Source: Peribacillus deserti (lineage in GTDB: Bacteria > Bacillota > Bacilli > Bacillales > DSM-1321). Taken from it: DNA of 64,000 nt. Both the position numbers and the translations under genes were made by a program. Location of the stretch: assembly GCF_016909175.1 (NCBI RefSeq), contig NZ_JAFBFI010000014.1, positions 1-64,000 of the forward strand, read 5' to 3'. Below the pieces are notes generated by a model that did not search any database, was not told where the DNA came from, and worked only from the letters and a program-made list of their open reading frames with translations. Shown here in pieces: positions 1-8,215 of this stretch. Position 1 is the first letter of the stretch, and each line of letters begins with the position of its first letter.

Positions 1-57
1 CATGTATTAGGCACGCCGCCAGCGTTCGTCCTGAGCCAGGATCAAACTCTCCGAAGA
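1..57 (-). rRNA. 16S ribosomal RNA, 5' end only
   Basis: Read on the minus strand, this stretch is the conserved 5' end of bacterial 16S rRNA: AGAGTTTGATCCTGGCTCAG followed by the GACGAACGCTGGCGGCG region. The rest of the gene runs off the left edge. The mature 5' end is placed seven bases before AGAGTTTGATC by analogy with E. coli numbering, so it is exact only to a few bases. It lies downstream of two rrn-type promoters. Confidence 0.97.
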
Positions 58-141
58 ATGTTTGATATAGCTCTTAAAAGTTTAAAACTTGTTTTGTATT
101 TTCTCGAAAGAAAAATACGCTTGGCGTCTTGTTTCGTTCAG

Positions 142-310
142 TTTTCAAAGAGCATTTTTTAAAGCGCCTCTCGTAAGAGCGACTTTATTATCTTACCACA
201 TCGTCCAATGTGATGTCAATAAGTTTTTTAAAAAATTTTCCGCCGCTTGCGAAAACGGAATGTCTCGCAGCGACGTTTATAAATATATCACCATTTTTAT
301 ATATGGTCAA
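142..310 (-). promoter_or_regulatory. rrn tandem promoters P1 and P2 with boxA leader
   Basis: On the minus strand, P1 has -35 TTGACC (305-310) and -10 TATATT (282-287) with 17-bp spacing. P2 has -35 TTGACA (214-219) and -10 TAAGAT (190-195) with 18-bp spacing. A boxA-like antitermination motif, TGCTCTTTGAAAA, lies at 142-154 in the leader. Tandem promoters plus boxA are typical of Bacillus rRNA operons. No tRNA gene lies between promoter and 16S. Confidence 0.85.
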
Positions 311-339
311 TACTAAAAAAGCTTTTTTACGATAATTAT

Positions 340-1215
340 TTAATAATCATTAGTTACTCGATAATAACGATGAAATATCCCATGTCCCTTTGTTTCAACT
401 TTTTCCACATTAATAATATTTTTCTCAACAAGATATTCTAAAAGCACTTCTAAATCTACCGAATAATATTTAAGGTCCGGATGCTGAGTTAACTCAGAAA
501 TGGACCAGGACCCATCTTTACCTTTTAATATATCTACAATATGCTGAGAACCTAAAGGAGTTCTTGAATGAATTAGAAACTCGCTTGCCAGAAATAAAAG
601 TTCAAGTCTTTTCTCAAGTGATTCCTGGCTTGTAACCAATTCTTCATATAGCTTAAATATTTCCGGCCTTATGTGCCTTACCTGATTCCAGACAGTTACT
701 TCAGGATAGAATCCCTGATCGATAATTTCAAGACGAGCCAAATGATGCAGCGAATGAACTATATGATTGTATGCATCAAGAAAATGTCCGTTCTCAAAGA
801 AGGATTTTCCATCTAAATATCTTCTAATCAGTTTAGCAAACTCCACTCCCATTTTTACTTTTCTACCATAGAAGGGGAATTCATGAAGCTCTTTTTTTAA
901 TCGCTCAATATATTCATTTCTGTCGAATACAATTTTCCCATTAAAAATCCATTCAAAAATTTTCCGGTTTGACCCAAGCATTATCCATTCTTCCAGCTGT
1001 GATTGATGAACGATATGCAGAGCAGCTTTTTGATCCTTATATAGATAATGCTTAATAGAAACTGCTTCTTCTGCTTCATTTACTATAGTAAGCAATATAT
1101 AGTCAAAGCTGTCGGTAGACGATGTATCATTCGGATTTTTTTCGATAAGTAAAACTCCCATTGTTGATGGCCAGCTGGCTCTTTCCTGATAAATAGGCCG
1201 CAATATGTCTTCCAT
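340..1215 (-). CDS. ygxA: YgxA-like nucleotidyltransferase-like protein
   Basis: A 291-residue soluble protein recognised as the Bacillus YgxA family, which carries a nucleotidyltransferase-like fold followed by a helical and winged-helix-like C-terminal part; its substrate is unknown. It starts at the ATG at 1215 because GGAGG at 1224-1228 is 8 bases upstream; the in-frame TTG at 1230 would place the Shine-Dalgarno inside the gene. Its stop is about 30 bp from the rrn P1 -35 box, so it is the gene immediately upstream of the rRNA operon on the same strand. I recall the same position in B. subtilis next to rrnD. No signal peptide or membrane segment is visible. Confidence 0.85.
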   Translation of the reverse strand: MEDILRPIYQERASWPSTMGVLLIEKNPNDTSSTDSFDYILLTIVNEAEEAVSIKHYLYKDQKAALHIVHQSQLEEWIMLGSNRKIFEWIFNGKIVFDRNEYIERLKKELHEFPFYGRKVKMGVEFAKLIRRYLDGKSFFENGHFLDAYNHIVHSLHHLARLEIIDQGFYPEVTVWNQVRHIRPEIFKLYEELVTSQESLEKRLELLFLASEFLIHSRTPLGSQHIVDILKGKDGSWSISELTQHPDLKYYSVDLEVLLEYLVEKNIINVEKVETKGHGIFHRYYRVTNDY

Positions 1216-1363
1216 TCTTAACGCCTCCAAAAAAGCTTAATTCAGCTTTTTATGATTCATGATTATCCCACAAAACTACATTCGATAAAAACACCTAGAT
1301 TCCTGTATTTAATTTATTTCAGACAACTTATTATGATATAGTTAATTATCGGGAGGGACAACT

Positions 1364-1729
1364 ATGGCTAAGTATTCAAATAAAATAAATAAAATTCGTA
1401 CTTTCGCTCTGAGTTTAATCTTTATCGGTTTTTTTGTCATGTATGGAGGAATCTTTTTTAGAAAATCCCCGCTCATTATGACGATATTCATGGTGCTGGG
1501 ACTTCTGTTCATTATAGCGAGTACTGTGGTTTACTTCTGGATTGGAATGCTTTCTACCAAAACCGTTCAAGTCCGCTGCCCTAATTGCGATAAAGTTACA
1601 AAGGTTCTTGGCAGAGTTGATATGTGTATGTATTGTAATGAACCACTGACTCTAGATAAGAGTCTTGAAGGCCAGGATTTTGATGAAAAGTATAACAAAA
1701 AACAAAAAACGGATAAGGTACAATTGTAA
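1364..1729 (+). CDS. ygzB: YgzB family membrane protein
   Basis: A 121-residue protein with two hydrophobic segments (about residues 13-32 and 38-60), then a short cytosolic part with a CPNC...CMYC pair of Cys knuckles (about 73-96) that could bind zinc. It matches the Bacillus YgzB family, of unknown role. GGGAGG sits 8 bases before the ATG. It is transcribed divergently from ygxA and convergently with perR, and ends at an intrinsic terminator. The ygxA-ygzB-perR order agrees with B. subtilis as I recall it. Confidence 0.85.
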   Translation: MAKYSNKINKIRTFALSLIFIGFFVMYGGIFFRKSPLIMTIFMVLGLLFIIASTVVYFWIGMLSTKTVQVRCPNCDKVTKVLGRVDMCMYCNEPLTLDKSLEGQDFDEKYNKKQKTDKVQL

Positions 1730-1753
1730 GCTGGCCTCTGGCCGGCTTTTTTT
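1729..1753 (+). terminator. Intrinsic terminator of ygzB
   Basis: An 8-bp stem (1729-1736 with 1740-1747, one G-T pair) with a TCT loop, followed by a run of T. Confidence 0.85.
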
Positions 1754-1773
1754 AATGGCTGCGTTAACGTTTA

Positions 1774-1906
1774 TTGTTGATTTTGGCACTATGTTGATGG
1801 ATCGGAAGGTGCGAGACTCCTGCGGGGAAAACGGGTCAAGAGAGACCCCACAGGCGTACAACGCCGAGGAGGCTCCCGGACCGAGTTCCCTTCGCTGCAA
1901 TCAACA
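1774..1906. repeat. Dispersed Bacillus intergenic repeat, GC-rich
   Basis: This GC-rich block contains GTGCGAGACTCCTGCGGGG and CCGAGGAGGCTCCCGGACCG. The ends carry TTGTTGATT/TGTTGATG on the left and AATCAACA on the right as imperfect inverted termini. From memory, near-identical blocks are scattered between genes in many Bacillus genomes and often give false small ORFs reading RDSCG...EEAPG. An open frame crosses it, but it has no start site signal and I treat it as repeat DNA. Confidence 0.7.
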
Positions 1907-1934
1907 GGTAAGGTTAACAGAGCTAATCAATATT

Positions 1935-1969
1935 CAATAAAAAAAGATCCGTCATTGGAGACAGATCTT
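1935..1969 (-). terminator. Intrinsic terminator of perR
   Basis: On the minus strand a 10-bp stem, AAGATCTGTC with GACGGATCTT (one mismatch/wobble), is followed by seven T. Confidence 0.8.
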
Positions 1970-1981
1970 AAGCACTTTCGT

Positions 1982-2419
1982 CTAGTGAGCTTCTTTTGCG
2001 GAGCAATCGGCACATACACCGTAAACTTCTAACCGGTGGCTGTGAACTTTAAAGCCGGCTACGTGTGAGGCAAGATGTTCTACCTCATCAAGGCCCGGAT
2101 AGTGGAAATCCACAATTTTATTGCAGTTTTGGCAGATAACATGATAATGATCAGTGGTTACAAAATCAAATCTGCTGGAGGAATCTCCGTATGTCAGCTC
2201 TTTGACTAGACCAACTTCACGAAATACACGCAAATTATTATAAACGGTGGCAACACTCATATTTGGGAACTTGCCTTCTAACGCTTTGTAAATATCATCG
2301 GCAGTCGGATGTGTCATCGAATTAATAAGATACTCAAGTATCGCATGACGTTGCGGAGTAATTCTGACCCCAGTTTCTTTTAAGGCATCTAACGCTTCCT
2401 TCAATTGAATATGGGACAC
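1982..2419 (-). CDS. perR: Peroxide-responsive repressor PerR (Fur family)
   Basis: PerR represses peroxide-defence genes and senses H2O2 by metal-catalysed oxidation of its Fe-binding histidines. The 145-residue product has every known ligand in B. subtilis register: H37, D85, H91, H93 and D104 for the regulatory metal, and C96, C99 plus a C-terminal CADC pair for structural zinc. I choose the GTG at 2419: GAGGTG at 2427-2432 is 7 bases upstream and the length then equals B. subtilis PerR. The in-frame ATGs at 2434 and 2425 overlap or abut the Shine-Dalgarno. A PerR box lies 40 bp upstream, so it is probably autoregulated. Confidence 0.95.
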   Translation of the reverse strand: MSHIQLKEALDALKETGVRITPQRHAILEYLINSMTHPTADDIYKALEGKFPNMSVATVYNNLRVFREVGLVKELTYGDSSSRFDFVTTDHYHVICQNCNKIVDFHYPGLDEVEHLASHVAGFKVHSHRLEVYGVCADCSAKEAH

Positions 2420-2458
2420 CGCCATGCACCTCATTTCTAAATAGGATTTATTTTCAAA

Positions 2459-2473
2459 TTATAATATTTATAA
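2459..2473 (-). promoter_or_regulatory. PerR box upstream of perR
   Basis: TTATAATATTTATAA matches the 15-bp PerR consensus TTATAATNATTATAA at 14 of 15 positions. It lies about 40 bp upstream of the perR start, as expected for autoregulation. Confidence 0.75.
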
Positions 2474-2582
2474 ATAGTGTACATGGAATTTCGCATTTTT
2501 GTCAACTTTCCTTACTGCTGGCAAGGGTTTAGCCTTCTCTATCATTTTATTCATCCGCCTTTAAAAAATACGGCTTTTCTTA

Positions 2583-3131
2583 TTATTCATGCAAATTAGC
2601 TTCCGGTAGTTTTAACTTAAAATTTACATATCTCGCTGCTACAAACAGGTAATCTGAAAGGCGGTTTAAATAGGTTAAAACCATAGGATTCACTTCTTCC
2701 CCTATTTCTACTGCATTACGCTCAGCTCTCCTGACAATCGTGCGTGCGAGATGCAGGGCGGCACCTGCTGGGTGTCCCCCGGGCAGAATAAAATTGGTTA
2801 ACGGAGTTAATTCAGCCTCCATTTTATCAATGGATTCTTCCAGCTCATCAACATGACTCTTTGTTAGTTCCCAGTTAACTTTTTTTCCTGAAGGTGTCGC
2901 CAATTCGGCCCCTGCATGGAAAAGGGCTGTTTGTATCCGATGGATGGTTTTTAGTATATCCTCTTTACCGCTGAATTCTTCATGCTTTAAGTGGCTGATG
3001 CCAAGTCCAATAGCGGAGTTGGCTTCATCACAGGTTCCATAAGCTTCCACTCGTAAATCCGACTTACTCACTCTCTGGCCGTATATTAGGGAGGTCGTCC
3101 CTTTATCTCCTGTCTTCGTGTAGATTTTCAT
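2583..3131 (-). CDS. PduO-type cob(I)alamin adenosyltransferase
   Basis: Transfers adenosine from ATP to cob(I)alamin to make coenzyme B12. The 182-residue protein begins with the ATP-binding TKTGDKG (5-11) and carries the family signature RTIVRRAER (130-138) in the helical bundle. It is the usual length for the family, which includes B. subtilis YvqK. AAGGGGAT precedes the ATG. The upstream neighbour on the same strand ends only 3 bp away, so the two are probably co-transcribed. No cobalamin biosynthesis or B12-dependent enzyme gene is next to it, so it probably acts in corrinoid salvage. Confidence 0.9.
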   Translation of the reverse strand: MKIYTKTGDKGTTSLIYGQRVSKSDLRVEAYGTCDEANSAIGLGISHLKHEEFSGKEDILKTIHRIQTALFHAGAELATPSGKKVNWELTKSHVDELEESIDKMEAELTPLTNFILPGGHPAGAALHLARTIVRRAERNAVEIGEEVNPMVLTYLNRLSDYLFVAARYVNFKLKLPEANLHE

Positions 3132-3134
3132 GCA

Positions 3135-4085
3135 TTAATATCCCCTTTCTAAATCAATTAAGTTTATAAATTCATTCGAACCCTTTAGATATTCTTCTAA
3201 ATTATTTACAAAAATTGCAAACGCCCTCGGTAAATAGTTTTTTGAAATGCTTGAAATATGGGGGGACACTGTGACATTGGCCATATCCCAATAAGGATGA
3301 TTTGCAGGCAAAGGTTCCTCATGAAATACATCCAGCACAGCATGAGCAATCTGACCGCTCTTTAATGCATGCAGAAGAGTTTTTTCTTCTACCAGGTCTC
3401 CTCTGCCTATATTGATAAATACACCTGAGCTTTTCATCCGGCCAAAATGTTCGTCTGTAAGCAGATGTCTAGTTTCTGCAGTGCTTGGCAGAACAGATAC
3501 AATATAGTCTCCCTGATCAATGATCGATAATAAATCACCTATCTTATATAGCTTATCGATATGATCCGCATTTTTTCCGCTTCTATTTACTCCTATGGTA
3601 TGCATGCCGAACGCTTTAGCTAACCTGCCAATTTCACTACCTATAGCCCCGGCACCATTGATAAGTATCGTTTTTCCCGTTAATTCTCCATAAGAAAGAT
3701 TACGGTCCCATTTGTGCTCTTTTTCTTGTTCCCTAAGCTCTCTCATTTTCTTTTCAACTTCAAGAATTCTTCCTATGGTATATTCCGCCATAGGAATTTT
3801 ATGTATGCCTCTCGCGTTGGTAACCCTAATATTCTTTTCCTTGATAACGTTCAGGGGCATTTTCTCCAATCCAGCTGAAACAACCATGATCCACCTTAAA
3901 TTAGTTCCATTTAGAATATGTGAATCCTGCAAATCTTCTCCATAAGTAACCAATATTTCGCATTGAGATAAAAGCGGATCATTCACTTTCAGCCCATTTT
4001 GAAAGTGGAAGGTTAATTCGGAAAATTTAGCAGTCATTTCCTGCTGCAGATGCTCTGGAGGCATGAAAGTAAATTGAATCAGCAT
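3135..4085 (-). CDS. D-2-hydroxyacid dehydrogenase family protein
   Basis: NAD(P)-dependent dehydrogenase of the D-isomer-specific 2-hydroxyacid family, 316 residues. The dinucleotide motif GAGAIG is at 144-149. The catalytic Arg (NIGRGD), Glu (HEEPLP) and His (SPHISS) are all present in order toward the C-terminus. The substrate cannot be read from the sequence; relatives act on glyoxylate, 2-ketoacids or phosphoglycerate. It sits directly upstream of the cobalamin adenosyltransferase with a 3-bp gap, but the two have no obvious metabolic link. Confidence 0.85.
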   Translation of the reverse strand: MLIQFTFMPPEHLQQEMTAKFSELTFHFQNGLKVNDPLLSQCEILVTYGEDLQDSHILNGTNLRWIMVVSAGLEKMPLNVIKEKNIRVTNARGIHKIPMAEYTIGRILEVEKKMRELREQEKEHKWDRNLSYGELTGKTILINGAGAIGSEIGRLAKAFGMHTIGVNRSGKNADHIDKLYKIGDLLSIIDQGDYIVSVLPSTAETRHLLTDEHFGRMKSSGVFINIGRGDLVEEKTLLHALKSGQIAHAVLDVFHEEPLPANHPYWDMANVTVSPHISSISKNYLPRAFAIFVNNLEEYLKGSNEFINLIDLERGY

Positions 4086-4154
4086 TGTTTATCCCCGCCT
4101 ATTAAATAAATGTGTAACCAGAGTGTATCACGCACTATTTCTGAAGAAAACTTT

Positions 4155-4184
4155 AGAAAAAAAAAAGCGGGCCAATTCGGCCCG
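4155..4184 (-). terminator. Intrinsic terminator downstream of the M29 aminopeptidase
   Basis: CGGGCC AATTC GGCCCG palindrome at 4168-4184; on the minus strand it is followed by about ten T. Confidence 0.8.
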
Positions 4185-4288
4185 AATAGTGTTTCCCTGA
4201 GGAGGTATTCCTGTTAAAAGGATATGCAGATATAGTCTTTTGGAGTGGACAAATACCCTTTTTCCTGAAAAATAGGCTTTTTCTTATA

Positions 4289-5398
4289 TTATTTTAATCG
4301 TTCAGGATTTAACCCTTCAAGCTCAGGAATAACAAACAAGCCGTCTTTTCGAATCAAGATGTCATCAAAATAAATTTCTCCGCCTCCGTATTCCGTCCGC
4401 TGAATAAGAACCATATCCCAGTGAATGGAGGAGCGATTTCCGTTATCAGCATCTTCATAAGCTTCACCTGGAGTAAAATGAAGACTGCCACAGATTTTTT
4501 CGTCAAATAGAATATCCCCCATTGGCTCTTTTATCATTGGATTCACGCCAATAGCAAACTCCCCTATAAAACGGGAGCCCTCATCTGTATCGAAAATTTG
4601 ATTGATCTTCTCGGTTTGATCCGAAGAAGCTTCTACTATCTTTCCGTCTTTAAATGTTAAAGTCACATTTCTAAAGGTGATTCCATGATAAGGACAAGGA
4701 GTATTGAAAGCGATGGTTCCATTCACACTATCTTTGACAGGAGCAGTAAATACTTCTCCGTCAGGTATATTATTTTCTCCAGCACAAGAAACGGCAGGGA
4801 TGTCTTTAATAGAAAAAGAAAGATCCGTTCCTGGTGATACAAGCCGGACTTTATCCGTCCTTTCCATCAACGCTTTTAATGGCTGCATAGCCTGATGCAT
4901 TTTTTTGTAATCAACCGTACATACATCCAGCAAGTAATCTTCAAACCTTCTTGTGCTCATTCCTGCTTTTTGGGCAAGACCTTTAGTCGGATAATTCAAT
5001 AAGACCCATCTTCTGTTATTAACATAATAGAAAGTGGCAGGTTTCATAATTTCTCCGCGAATTCGATGCTTTTCAGCAGGAATCTCACTAAGTTCCGAGT
5101 CATTTTCCTCTCCGATCACAACGATAACGGCATCCACATCTTCATACTTCTTCATCATCCAGGCTGCCTGTGTTTCTAACTGGTCTCTTGAAAAGCCCAT
5201 CGATAAATGCTTGCTGATTTCTTCATCCATTAATTCAACATACGGGTAAGCTCCCAGCCTGTACGCCTCATCAATCAACTCCAGTATTAAAGGCTGTGTG
5301 GCTACACTGCCTCTAATGAGTACTCGTTCTTTCTCTTTAATGGTGACTGAGTGTGTCAGCAGCAGCTCAGCAAGTTTTGTTAAGCGCGAATCTCTCAT
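4289..5398 (-). CDS. M29 family aminopeptidase (AmpS/PepS type)
   Basis: Cytosolic dinuclear-metal aminopeptidase that removes N-terminal residues from peptides. The 369-residue length is normal for peptidase family M29. Likely metal ligands are visible in the order typical of the family: Glu in GEFAIG, His in GSLHFTPGEAY, and His/Asp in SSIHWDMV. GGGAGAACCG precedes the ATG. It lies just upstream of a minus-strand terminator and 18 bp downstream of bcp, which points to co-transcription with bcp. Confidence 0.88.
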   Translation of the reverse strand: MRDSRLTKLAELLLTHSVTIKEKERVLIRGSVATQPLILELIDEAYRLGAYPYVELMDEEISKHLSMGFSRDQLETQAAWMMKKYEDVDAVIVVIGEENDSELSEIPAEKHRIRGEIMKPATFYYVNNRRWVLLNYPTKGLAQKAGMSTRRFEDYLLDVCTVDYKKMHQAMQPLKALMERTDKVRLVSPGTDLSFSIKDIPAVSCAGENNIPDGEVFTAPVKDSVNGTIAFNTPCPYHGITFRNVTLTFKDGKIVEASSDQTEKINQIFDTDEGSRFIGEFAIGVNPMIKEPMGDILFDEKICGSLHFTPGEAYEDADNGNRSSIHWDMVLIQRTEYGGGEIYFDDILIRKDGLFVIPELEGLNPERLK

Positions 5399-5416
5399 CG
5401 GTTCTCCCTGCTCCCG

Positions 5417-5884
5417 TTATAAATTTTCTTTTATGTATTGTAAGGCATCATCGACATGTCCTTGAACCTTAACTTTTCTCCACTCTTTAACAAGAATCCC
5501 ATCCTTATTAATAATGAATGTAGAACGTTCAATTCCCATATATTCTTTGCCAAAATTCTTTTTCAGTTTCCAAACATCATATGCTTTGGCTGCCTCATTA
5601 TTTTCATCTGCCAATAGAAGAAAAGGCAGTCCATATTTCTCAATAAACTTCCCATGCCGGTTAACCGGATCAGGACTAACGCCAAGGATGACGGTATCTA
5701 GGTCTTCGAACTCTGCATGTTTGTCTCTAAAATCACATGCCTCGGTTGTACAGCCGGAAGTCATATCTTTTGGATAAAAATATAAGACCACATTTTTGCC
5801 AGCAAAATCTGAGAGACTGACTTTTTTGCCGTTATTGGCCTCTAATGTAAGAGCTGGCGCTTTATTACCAATTGAAAGTGCCAA
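5417..5884 (-). CDS. bcp: Bcp-type peroxiredoxin
   Basis: Thiol peroxidase that reduces H2O2 and organic hydroperoxides. The 155-residue thioredoxin-fold protein has peroxidatic C45 and resolving C50 in TSGCTTEACD, the classic Bcp spacing, preceded by YPKDM. The start is TTG at 5884 with AAGGGGAA upstream. The B. subtilis counterpart YgaF is also close to perR as I recall, but I see no convincing PerR box in the 170 bp upstream, so PerR control is not supported by sequence. Confidence 0.92.
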   Translation of the reverse strand: MALSIGNKAPALTLEANNGKKVSLSDFAGKNVVLYFYPKDMTSGCTTEACDFRDKHAEFEDLDTVILGVSPDPVNRHGKFIEKYGLPFLLLADENNEAAKAYDVWKLKKNFGKEYMGIERSTFIINKDGILVKEWRKVKVQGHVDDALQYIKENL

Positions 5885-6062
5885 AATAATTCCCCTTCCC
5901 TGCAGCTAAAATCCTGCTGTCCCCATTTAATGAATGTGTTTGCTGCTTAAAGTGCAGTTACCTATTACACATATGGGATTACATACTCATGTAAGCGTAA
6001 CCAAATTCTAAAGATTGTACAACTAGTTTTATAGAACTATATACATGAAATCATTTCTGAAG

Positions 6063-6500
6063 TTACTTTTTTTCGGGAGGCTCTACATAAAAGACAGTTC
6101 TTACTACAAAGGCCGCAGGCAGCGTATAGCCTATAAAAGCCTGGACAGAAGCAATAAGGCGGCCAATTCCTACCGGTGAAAGGTCTCCATACCCCACCGA
6201 AAAAAAAGTAATGGAACTAAAATAAAAAGCGGTCTGCAGCTTATAAAAATAATTCCCCTGAAGAGGATGTCCCATTTCATGCAACACTGTATAGTTTTCC
6301 AGCTCCAAAAGCAAGTAAATCATTCCAAATCCGATTGTAACCGTGCCGTATAGCAGAGCCATCCATAAAAAATTCCTTAAGGTTAAATGCCTATCTATTA
6401 TATATAAAGGAGAAAAAAGACTTTTAAGACTGAAAATCATGCACATAATAACGGGAATTAGAAAACAATAGATCATCCTATTAATCATCCTAACCTGCAT
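6063..6500 (-). CDS. Two-TM potassium channel family protein
   Basis: A 145-residue protein with hydrophobic segments near residues 8-25 and 45-66, then a pore helix, the K+ selectivity filter SVGYGD (about 102-107) and a last membrane segment. This is the Ion_trans_2 pattern, as in small bacterial K+ channels. No RCK or other cytosolic gating domain follows, so gating and partner are unknown. The ribosome binding site at the first ATG is weak; an ATG four codons later is possible. Confidence 0.75.
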   Translation of the reverse strand: MQVRMINRMIYCFLIPVIMCMIFSLKSLFSPLYIIDRHLTLRNFLWMALLYGTVTIGFGMIYLLLELENYTVLHEMGHPLQGNYFYKLQTAFYFSSITFFSVGYGDLSPVGIGRLIASVQAFIGYTLPAAFVVRTVFYVEPPEKK

Positions 6501-6637
6501 TTTACTAATATGTACTGCCTTGCTCCATTAGATATTCATAGTTGGAAAATTAAGCCTGGTACATTACTCTATCCCCTATTTTGCCAAAGTGCTAAAATGA
6601 ATGAGGAAATAGAGAGCTTAAATTACTGGAGGGCATT

Positions 6638-7933
6638 ATGAATTTCACTAAATCTGAACAATTACATATTGAAGCACAAGAGCATATAGTAGGCGGCGTA
6701 AACAGCCCGTCCCGTTCCTATAAAGCCGTAGGAGGGGGCGCACCTGTTGCTATGGAGAAAGCGAAAGGCGCCTACTTCTGGGATGTAGATGGCAATAAAT
6801 ATATTGATTATCTGGCCGCATACGGGCCAATTATTACAGGGCACGCACATCCGCATATCACAAAGGCGATCACTAGGGCAGCTGAAACAGGAGTATTATA
6901 CGGAACTCCTACCCGCCATGAAGTAACCTTTGCAAGATTGCTTAAAGAAGCTATGCCAGGACTTGAAAAGGTTCGTTTTGTTAATTCAGGAACCGAAGCT
7001 GTTATGACCACCATACGAGTTGCCCGTGCTTATACTGGCAGAGATAAAATAATTAAATTTGCCGGCTGCTATCACGGTCACTCAGACCTTGTACTTGTTG
7101 CCGCGGGTTCAGGGCCGTCGACACTGGGCACCCCTGATTCAGCTGGAGTCCCTAAAAGTATCGCTAAAGAAGTAATAACTGTACCCTTTAATGAAATTGA
7201 ACCTCTTAAGGAAGCTCTTGATAAATGGGGACATGAAATAGCCGCGATTCTAGTCGAGCCTATCGTAGGCAACTTTGGAATTGTAGAGCCTAAGCCAGGA
7301 TTCCTGGAAAAAGTGAATGAACTAGTGCATGCTGCAGGCGGACTCGTGATTTATGATGAAGTCATTACTGCATTTAGATTCATGTACGGAGGGGCACAAG
7401 ACCTGCTCGGAGTTCAGCCCGATATTACTGCTTTAGGGAAAATTATTGGCGGGGGACTGCCTATTGGTGCTTACGGAGGCAAGAAAGAAATTATGGAAAA
7501 AGTCGCCCCATTAGGTCCCGCTTACCAGGCTGGAACAATGGCAGGCAACCCGGCTTCAATGCTTTCCGGCATCGCATGCCTTGAAGTGTTAAAAGAAGAA
7601 GGTGTTTATGAAGAATTAGACCGCCTGGGAGCTTTGCTTGAAAACGGAATACATAATGCGGCAGTAAAATACAACATTCCTATTACGATTAACCGTTTAA
7701 AAGGAGCTCTCACCATCTATTTTACAAATGAAAAAGTTGAAAATTATGAGCAGGCAGAAAATACTGATGGAGAAATGTTTGCTAAGTTTTTCAAACTGAT
7801 GCTGCAGCAGGGAGTGAATCTGGCTCCATCTAAATATGAGGCATGGTTCCTTACCACCGCACATACCGACACAGATGTTACTGAAACAATAAAAGCGGTT
7901 GAACATGCATTCTGCACCCTTTCAAAACAATAA
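6638..7933 (+). CDS. hemL: Glutamate-1-semialdehyde 2,1-aminomutase
   Basis: Converts glutamate-1-semialdehyde to 5-aminolevulinate, the last step of C5-pathway ALA synthesis for heme. The 431-residue class III aminotransferase has the PLP lysine in ALGKIIGGG (about residue 268) and the conserved [17 protein letters not shown] precedes the ATG. It stands alone rather than in a hem operon, at the place where B. subtilis has the second paralogue gsaB as I recall, so gsaB is the better positional name; whether a second hemL exists elsewhere cannot be seen. Confidence 0.93.
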   Translation: MNFTKSEQLHIEAQEHIVGGVNSPSRSYKAVGGGAPVAMEKAKGAYFWDVDGNKYIDYLAAYGPIITGHAHPHITKAITRAAETGVLYGTPTRHEVTFARLLKEAMPGLEKVRFVNSGTEAVMTTIRVARAYTGRDKIIKFAGCYHGHSDLVLVAAGSGPSTLGTPDSAGVPKSIAKEVITVPFNEIEPLKEALDKWGHEIAAILVEPIVGNFGIVEPKPGFLEKVNELVHAAGGLVIYDEVITAFRFMYGGAQDLLGVQPDITALGKIIGGGLPIGAYGGKKEIMEKVAPLGPAYQAGTMAGNPASMLSGIACLEVLKEEGVYEELDRLGALLENGIHNAAVKYNIPITINRLKGALTIYFTNEKVENYEQAENTDGEMFAKFFKLMLQQGVNLAPSKYEAWFLTTAHTDTDVTETIKAVEHAFCTLSKQ

Positions 7934-7968
7934 TATCAGAATAAATATACAAAATTTATACAATAATT

Positions 7969-7996
7969 AAGCTTCCGATTCCGGAAGCTTTTTTTA
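7969..7996 (+). terminator. Intrinsic terminator of hemL
   Basis: Perfect 9-bp stem AAGCTTCCG/CGGAAGCTT with an ATTC loop and a following T run. Confidence 0.9.
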
Positions 7997-8007
7997 GTTA
8001 TTTAAGA

Positions 8008-8023
8008 TTGAAAGCGTTTACAC
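8008..8023 (+). promoter_or_regulatory. Predicted cre site (CcpA) upstream of the glutamate-synthase-like gene
   Basis: TTGAAAGCGTTTACAC contains TGAAAGCGTTTACA, which fits the B. subtilis cre consensus TGWAANCGNTNWCA at every position. It lies about 190 bp upstream of the large gene and just after the hemL terminator, so it most likely gives carbon-source control of that gene. CcpA binding itself is inferred. Confidence 0.7.
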
Positions 8024-8160
8024 AGCGCCTTGATACACCTTCCCTCTTTAGTTTTTTACTTAAATAGGTATTCAGACCAATGCATAATAATTGATTTATT
8101 TTATTTTAACTGGTAATATAAACATACAATTCTGAAAATTTTCTATAAGTATATCCTATT

Positions 8161-8215
8161 AGGAGGTGAATGGCACTTATAAGGCTCAGGGAGTCCTTAT
8201 AAAGCCTGACCAATG
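8161..8215 (+). promoter_or_regulatory. Ribosome binding site separated from its ATG by a hairpin
   Basis: A strong AGGAGGTG (8161-8168) lies 44 bases before the only usable ATG (8213; an in-frame TGA at 8207 blocks extension). Between them is a perfect inverted repeat, TTATAAGG (8177-8184) and CCTTATAA (8195-8202), extended by GGC (8172-8174) with GCC (8204-8206). If folded in mRNA, the hairpin would leave about 11 bases between Shine-Dalgarno and ATG. A 10-codon ORF also starts at 8170, but only 3 bases from the GGAGG. Confidence 0.6.

Noticed and set aside
331-349. Fur/PerR-like palindrome GATAATTATTTAATAATC
   Set aside because: It overlaps the ygxA stop and is not placed at a promoter that such a repressor would be expected to control; likely chance AT-rich symmetry.
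1665-1940. 91-codon plus-strand frame overlapping the ygzB end and the GC-rich repeat
   Set aside because: It overlaps ygzB and the repeat, has no ribosome binding site, and its peptide is the known false translation of this repeat.
5885-6060. PerR box upstream of bcp
   Set aside because: The best candidate (TATATAGTTCTATAA on the minus strand) misses too many consensus positions.
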